Part shown: piece after piece, positions 5,311-8,995 of the stretch | Layout: every line of letters begins with the position of its first letter | How positions within the stretch are numbered: position 1 is the stretch's first letter | Assembly (NCBI GenBank): GCA_031285645.1 | Contig: JAITVU010000424.1 | Coordinates: forward strand, 1 to 8,995 | DNA length: 8,995 nucleotides | Source of the DNA: Oscillospiraceae bacterium | Lineage (GTDB): Bacteria; Bacillota; Clostridia; Oscillospirales; Ruminococcaceae | Direction of reading: 5' to 3' | The notes under the pieces: generated by a model | What the model was told of the DNA's origin: nothing | The model's input: the letters and a program-made list of their open reading frames with translations, nothing else | The model's database searches: none | Position numbers and translations under genes: made by a program

Positions 5311-6402
5311 TCACCGAAGCATACTTTGCGCCTTAAACATCTTGAAAAACAAATCCCGGATTTGTCCGTTCAGCGTCCAAAGCGGCCAATCCAAATAGGC
5401 ACAGTCCTGGTTGGAAAGCAAATAAACACCGATATCAAAAGGCGGATAATAGGACAGCATAGCGGCGACCCCGCTATTGATCCCTTCTTTGTATTGGCAA
5501 AACACCTGTCCGTTTGATTCGAGAATTTCAAAGGCATGACCAAATTTGCGAACCCCATAATCACTTTTTCGGATAAATGGGACACAGGGCTCCATCAGCA
5601 TTTTTGCATGACGTGCGTCCAACAGCGCGCCTGTCCTGACGGCCCGCATAAAGAGATGGAGATCCCCGACCGTTGTGTACGCGCCGCCGTCCGGCGTGCC
5701 GATAAGCGGATAAGAATAGATGTTTTTCCGCCAGCGAATCAACCGGCCTTTTTCATCACACTCGGCAAAGTAGCCTGTGGCGGTATTGGGGCAGACCTCA
5801 TCCATCGCCTGAAAGCAACTGTTCATCATGCCGCAGGGATGAAAAACAGTTTGCGTAATGTAATCCCTGGCATCCATGCCGGTTTGCGCTTCAATGGCGA
5901 GCCCCAGAAGGATAAAGGCGCAGTTATTGTACCGGACATCGGTTCCGGCTTCAAAGCGAGGCTCTTTGTGGGCAAAGTTGGGAAGGAAATCGGCGCATTG
6001 CCGTATGGCGTAATTGGGGCTGTGCACAAAAAGCGCCGCATAATCCTCCCCCGCTTCTTCGTCGGCGTCATCCGATATCCCGGACGTGTGGGTGAGCAAA
6101 TGCCCGATCGTCACACTTGGGGAAATAGCCGAACCCCGCAGATCTACAAGATCGGTGATCCTGTCGGACATTTTGAGCTTTCCCTGTTGGACAAGCAGCA
6201 GAATGGCGGCGGCTGTGAAAACCTTTGTCACTGATGCCGTATCAAATTTTGTATCCGCTTTATTAGGAATATCGAAATCGAGATTGGCCATGCCGCAGGC
6301 GCCCTCCATCAATGTTTCTCCCCCATGAGATATGAGAAAAGCGCCAGAGAATTTTCCCCTGAATGCCTCGATGATCGTTTTTATTTCGTTAAAATCTATC
6401 AC
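5311..6402 (-). CDS. Serine hydrolase of the beta-lactamase/PBP class C fold (family S12-like)
   Basis: This 363-residue protein belongs to the beta-lactamase family (PF00144), which includes class C beta-lactamases, D-aminopeptidases and esterases. The nucleophile motif SxxK is S57-V-T-K60. The YxN motif is Y158-N-N160. A GGAYTTVGDL segment at 239-248 is typical of the family. At the third motif, where KTG, HTG or HxG is usual, the protein has K305-E-G307. No signal peptide or membrane anchor is seen, so it is probably cytoplasmic, which argues against a cell-wall or secreted beta-lactamase role. The substrate is unknown. The start is GTG 6402, with GAGAGG (6408-6413) 5 nt upstream. It overlaps the last 14 nt of the phosphotransferase gene, so translation is likely coupled. 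I see no clear terminator after the stop. Confidence 0.93.
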   Translation of the reverse strand: MIDFNEIKTIIEAFRGKFSGAFLISHGGETLMEGACGMANLDFDIPNKADTKFDTASVTKVFTAAAILLLVQQGKLKMSDRITDLVDLRGSAISPSVTIGHLLTHTSGISDDADEEAGEDYAALFVHSPNYAIRQCADFLPNFAHKEPRFEAGTDVRYNNCAFILLGLAIEAQTGMDARDYITQTVFHPCGMMNSCFQAMDEVCPNTATGYFAECDEKGRLIRWRKNIYSYPLIGTPDGGAYTTVGDLHLFMRAVRTGALLDARHAKMLMEPCVPFIRKSDYGVRKFGHAFEILESNGQVFCQYKEGINSGVAAMLSYYPPFDIGVYLLSNQDCAYLDWPLWTLNGQIRDLFFKMFKAQSMLR

Positions 6403-7297
6403 GACAACCTCTCTTAAGACAATCTAAAAGCTGTGTCCTGAGTCCTTTTAAGAAATGATACAGTTCAGTAGCGCCTGCCGCCGCATCCAGCTGCTCATTT
6501 TTAGTGAAATAGGCGATGAACAGCAATTCTATGCATTCCATCAGATAAGGAAACGACTCCTTCTCAACCGCGCTTAACTGTTCCGTTCGTTCATAGCCAT
6601 TGACAAAAGCAGCGCAAATTTCAAGCCAGGCGGCCACTTTTTCATTGTCTTTTTCACAATCCGCCAGCAGGCCCGTTAAAAAATAGCCTATATCAAATAT
6701 ACGGATATCCCATTTTGACAGGTCAAAATCGATGCAACCCGAAAAGACGCCCTCGTCAAACAGGATGTTGCCATAGTGAAAATCGCGGTGGATTAGCTGC
6801 TTTGGAAGCGCCTCATGCCGCCGCAACAAAGGCGCCGTGCTCGCGGCAAAGTCCCGGCACGAGATCGGTTTCCATTGAGCGCGTTCCAGTTCGGTGTGAA
6901 TCCACCCTTTGAGCTCATCCGAAAACGGCGCACACGACAGCGATACTTCCCGTTCGATCGCGCGGAAGGCCCTGTGCAGTTGCGCGAGCGCGCGGCCCGT
7001 CTCGCGGGCATATTTTCTGTAGTCCAGTTTATAGATATCTTTTACGTTTTCTCCCTGAAGCCGCTTTGTCATTATGTAGTGGCCGCCTTCATGCCCGACG
7101 ACAAACTCGCCTGACCGGGACAGAATAGGCTCGGCCACCCGGATTCCCTCACGACTCAATCGCTTCATAATTTGCGCGTTGCGTGCCAGGGCGTCCTTAC
7201 CGCCTTTTTTCAGGACATAATCCCCCACCGCCCACGCGGAAGGGTGAATTTTCCTGACTTCCCCGTCAATGGCCCAAACGGAATTTATATCTATCAT
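6389..7297 (-). CDS. APH-family (aminoglycoside phosphotransferase/choline kinase-like) phosphotransferase
   Basis: The 302-residue protein has the kinase-like fold of family PF01636, which transfers phosphate from ATP to small hydroxylated molecules. The catalytic loop is H170-R-D172-F-H-Y-G-N177, matching the Brenner HxDxxxxN motif. The metal-binding D190-x-D192 lies in CIDFDLSKWD. Lys30, in DYVLKKGG, is the likely ATP-binding lysine of the N-lobe. The C-terminal helices are typical. The start at 7297 is chosen for AGAGG (7305-7309) 7 nt upstream; the frame stays open to 7360 without another good site. The gene is coupled to the serine hydrolase by a 14-nt overlap. Aminoglycoside resistance is possible for this fold, but the protein resembles the broad uncharacterised group (homoserine, choline and sugar kinases included) as much as any named resistance enzyme. 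Confidence 0.92.
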   Translation of the reverse strand: MIDINSVWAIDGEVRKIHPSAWAVGDYVLKKGGKDALARNAQIMKRLSREGIRVAEPILSRSGEFVVGHEGGHYIMTKRLQGENVKDIYKLDYRKYARETGRALAQLHRAFRAIEREVSLSCAPFSDELKGWIHTELERAQWKPISCRDFAASTAPLLRRHEALPKQLIHRDFHYGNILFDEGVFSGCIDFDLSKWDIRIFDIGYFLTGLLADCEKDNEKVAAWLEICAAFVNGYERTEQLSAVEKESFPYLMECIELLFIAYFTKNEQLDAAAGATELYHFLKGLRTQLLDCLKRGCRDRF

Positions 7298-7332
7298 GGT
7301 ATGACCTCTTTTGAAAATAGAATACATAAGGA

Positions 7333-7349
7333 GAACGTCTGCGAACGTC
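7333..7349. repeat. Tandem heptamer repeat upstream of the APH-family gene
   Basis: GAACGTC occurs at 7333-7339 and 7343-7349, exactly 10 bp apart, so both copies lie on the same face of the helix. It lies in the 81-nt gap between the GNAT gene and the phosphotransferase gene, about 36-52 nt before the start codon. It does not match the Gram-positive SOS box. It may be an operator for the phosphotransferase-hydrolase pair. Confidence 0.4.
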
Positions 7350-7378
7350 CTTTGTAGCATGCGGTATAAAGAGGGCCG

Positions 7379-8269
7379 TCAGGCTTCTGTCCAAACCGTG
7401 GACGTGGCATAAGGCCAAAAACCGATACTGTAATAAAACTGCTGAGACGACCCCACAAACGCCTGTTTAGCGCCCAGGTCCCGGCAACGGCGGCATGCTT
7501 CCAAAACCGCCGCCCGGCCAAGCCCCATTTTCCTGTAGGCGGGGTCTGTCGCCACAGGTTCCACAAGAGCGTTTTGTGAAGCGGCGTCCCGCCACATGCC
7601 GCAGTAGGAGACAAAATCTCCGTTTGGGGCCGCCACGGCTATTTTAAGGCTCAGGTTCAGGTTCGGGCGTTTGAATTCCCGCTCATAGATCAGCCGATCT
7701 TCATCGGAACACTGAAAAGGTCCCTCGCCGTTGGCTTCATGATTGAAGCCCTTCCACAAAACCTGGCCATATTTATAGTAATCCAGTTCTTCATCCATGC
7801 CGACAACGCGAAAGCCATCGGGAAGCGTGTACAAGAAATCAGCCGTGTCCAAAGACAGGACAGCGTCGCATTCCTTATTTTGCGACGGCCTGAATCCCAG
7901 ACCGGCGGCAACCCGCTGCATATACCGATCGCTGTCCGCGATCACAAAACCGAACGCGCCCTCCTTATAAAGAGCCTTTTTTGCGTAAAGGAGCATTTCT
8001 CCTTTGAGATCTGAAAAACCGTCCAGTGTCATGACATAAGCGGACCCGAGCATGGTATCGTATGTCGCGAGGCCCACTACAACGCCGTCCTCTTCCCATA
8101 AGCCAATTTTCTCAAGGCCCGTCTCGTCAAGCATTGAATGTGTGATCATCCAGTCCCAGCGGCCAAAAGAATAGTTGTGGCTGTCCAGTTTGAGCAGAAA
8201 GTTCCGTACGGCATTGTAGTCCCGGCCGAATCGCGTATCGTTTTGATAGGTTCTAAAGTTAACAGACAT
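7379..8269 (-). CDS. Tandem-domain GNAT family N-acetyltransferase
   Basis: The 296-residue protein appears to hold two GNAT folds. The C-terminal one (about 150-296) has a clear acetyl-CoA-binding motif A: VATDPAYRKMGLGRAAV at 239-255, with R246-x2-G249-x-G251. This is followed by a motif B-like SQQFYYSIGF at 275-284. The N-terminal half (about 1-145) has GNAT-like strands (GVVVGLATYD, 62-71) and an AAGLGFRPS segment at 121-129, but no R/Q-x2-G-x-G/A, so it probably does not bind acetyl-CoA and may shape the substrate site. Enzymes of this family transfer an acetyl group from acetyl-CoA to amines, including on antibiotics, amino acids and proteins; the substrate is unknown. The start at 8269 is supported by AAAGGAA (8277-8283) with a 7-nt spacer; the frame is open to 8368, but without a better site. 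Confidence 0.9.
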   Translation of the reverse strand: MSVNFRTYQNDTRFGRDYNAVRNFLLKLDSHNYSFGRWDWMITHSMLDETGLEKIGLWEEDGVVVGLATYDTMLGSAYVMTLDGFSDLKGEMLLYAKKALYKEGAFGFVIADSDRYMQRVAAGLGFRPSQNKECDAVLSLDTADFLYTLPDGFRVVGMDEELDYYKYGQVLWKGFNHEANGEGPFQCSDEDRLIYEREFKRPNLNLSLKIAVAAPNGDFVSYCGMWRDAASQNALVEPVATDPAYRKMGLGRAAVLEACRRCRDLGAKQAFVGSSQQFYYSIGFWPYATSTVWTEA

Positions 8270-8422
8270 ACATATGTTCCTTTCTTCATCACGGGAAGCC
8301 CGTAACGCTCTGTCTTGTGACGGCGGGAATAAATGAACGGAATAAAGACAATTTAAATCCCGCCGCATTTGGCGAAAAGCACATAACGGCGTCCCGGTTG
8401 TTTTTGACTTTTGCTGCCGGTC

Positions 8423-8995
8423 TTATAACTGGGCTTTCTTTTTACAGCGAAGTATTGTTGTGTTTGGCCATTGCCGCGCGATCTTTATGCTGTTAAAGCC
8501 TGCTCTGCGCAGCAGCCCGATTTCCGCATGGGCCGTGAAGGGTATATCAAAATGATAAAAGCCGTCCTTTATACCGTTTTCCCGGCGCAGACGCTCGTTT
8601 TCACGCAATAAATCATACTGGCGTTCGGGCGTTTGGGCCGTGTAATCGCCCCATACGAAAAGGCCGCCGGGTCTTATGCTGTCATAGATTTTTGCATAAA
8701 GGCGCCCTTTTTCTTCCGCGCTGAAATGATGCAGCGAATAAGTGGAAAGTGCGTGATCATAACGCGCTGTGCCCAGATTTACATCAAAATAAGACGCTTG
8801 GATAACATCGATGCTTTGCGTGGGATATTTACCCATCATGCGTTCAAGCATGCCGGCTGAGAGATCGATGCCGGTAACGGCTGCGTCCGGGAAACGGCGG
8901 AACAAGCGGTTCAGCTCAAGGCCCGTGCCGCAACCCAGATCCAATACAGACGCGGCTGAAACGCCTTCAAAGCACATGTCGACCGCTTCGTAAAA
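8423..8995 (-). CDS. Class I SAM-dependent methyltransferase, 5' end outside window
   Basis: 190 residues are visible; the frame continues through the right edge (FYEAVD precedes Met7), so the start lies outside the window. The Rossmann motif I is VLDLGCGTG at visible residues 17-25 and binds S-adenosylmethionine. GIDLS (42-46) holds the acidic residue that contacts the ribose. ALSTYSLHHF (82-91) and IRPGGLFVWGDYT (107-119) match post-I and motif III positions of the methyltransferase_11/25 type. The C-terminal part has FTAHAEIGLLRRAGF, the usual closing helix of this group. It probably methylates a small molecule; the substrate cannot be named. It is followed by a 153-nt gap and then the GNAT gene on the same strand. 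No hairpin terminator is visible in the gap, so read-through is possible. Confidence 0.92.
   Translation of the reverse strand, partial: FYEAVDMCFEGVSAASVLDLGCGTGLELNRLFRRFPDAAVTGIDLSAGMLERMMGKYPTQSIDVIQASYFDVNLGTARYDHALSTYSLHHFSAEEKGRLYAKIYDSIRPGGLFVWGDYTAQTPERQYDLLRENERLRRENGIKDGFYHFDIPFTAHAEIGLLRRAGFNSIKIARQWPNTTILRCKKKAQL

Noticed and set aside
5536..6234. Plus-strand frame of 232 codons inside the serine hydrolase gene
   Set aside because: Shadow of a gene with intact catalytic motifs; no start signals or recognisable family.
7331..7350. SOS (LexA) box upstream of the phosphotransferase
   Set aside because: The two GAACGTC copies are direct repeats; the inverted GAAC-N4-GTTC arrangement is absent.
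7294..7614. Minus-strand frame of 106 codons overlapping the GNAT end and the APH start
   Set aside because: Out of frame with both supported genes, with no recognisable domain and no convincing ribosome binding site.

Overview
The window looks like a chromosomal segment of a low-to-mid GC, Gram-positive-type Firmicute, most likely a clostridial (Oscillospiraceae/Christensenellales-like) anaerobe. This is an inference from several cues: strong AAGGAGG-type ribosome binding sites, consensus TTGACA/TAAAAT promoters with 17-nt spacers, a single-chain zinc-type glycyl-tRNA synthetase, an LPxTG sorting signal, a typical LTAC lipobox lipoprotein, and long U-tailed hairpin terminators. No rRNA, tRNA, IS element or CRISPR array is visible.

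Layout. (1) 1-1087, minus: the N-terminal two thirds of an ABC exporter half-transporter, cut by the window edge before its Walker A motif. (2) 1147-1497, minus: a compact transcription unit (consensus promoter, perfect Shine-Dalgarno, 55-codon ORF, 15-bp terminator stem) whose product is almost only an LPxTG sorting signal. (3) 1623-3204, plus: glycyl-tRNA synthetase with its own promoter, ending in a bidirectional terminator shared with the convergent lipoprotein gene (3223-3966, minus). (4) 3967-4743: an AT-rich 440-nt intergenic region, then two tiny plus-strand ORFs with good ribosome binding sites, a 30-aa single-pass membrane peptide and a 49-aa basic, probably disordered protein with a spore-protein look. 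(5) 4855-5130, minus: a terminator and a 67-codon remnant of an FAD-dependent oxidoreductase whose N-terminal and C-terminal ends are fused by an in-frame internal deletion. (6) 5311-8995, minus: four co-directional enzyme genes, transcribed in the order class I methyltransferase (5' end outside the window), tandem-domain GNAT acetyltransferase, APH-family phosphotransferase, and a beta-lactamase-fold serine hydrolase that starts with GTG inside the end of the phosphotransferase gene.

How the parts relate. The phosphotransferase and serine hydrolase are translationally coupled and probably act together or are at least co-regulated. The methyltransferase and GNAT gene precede them with gaps of 153 and 81 nt, so one long transcript is possible but not shown. 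All four belong to superfamilies that include antibiotic-modifying enzymes, although none carries a hallmark of a named resistance gene. The most unusual items are the free-standing mini LPxTG protein, the internally deleted oxidoreductase with intact ends and ribosome binding site, the two tiny ORFs, and several short symmetric or repeated DNA elements near promoters. I did not find a clear multi-gene novel system.
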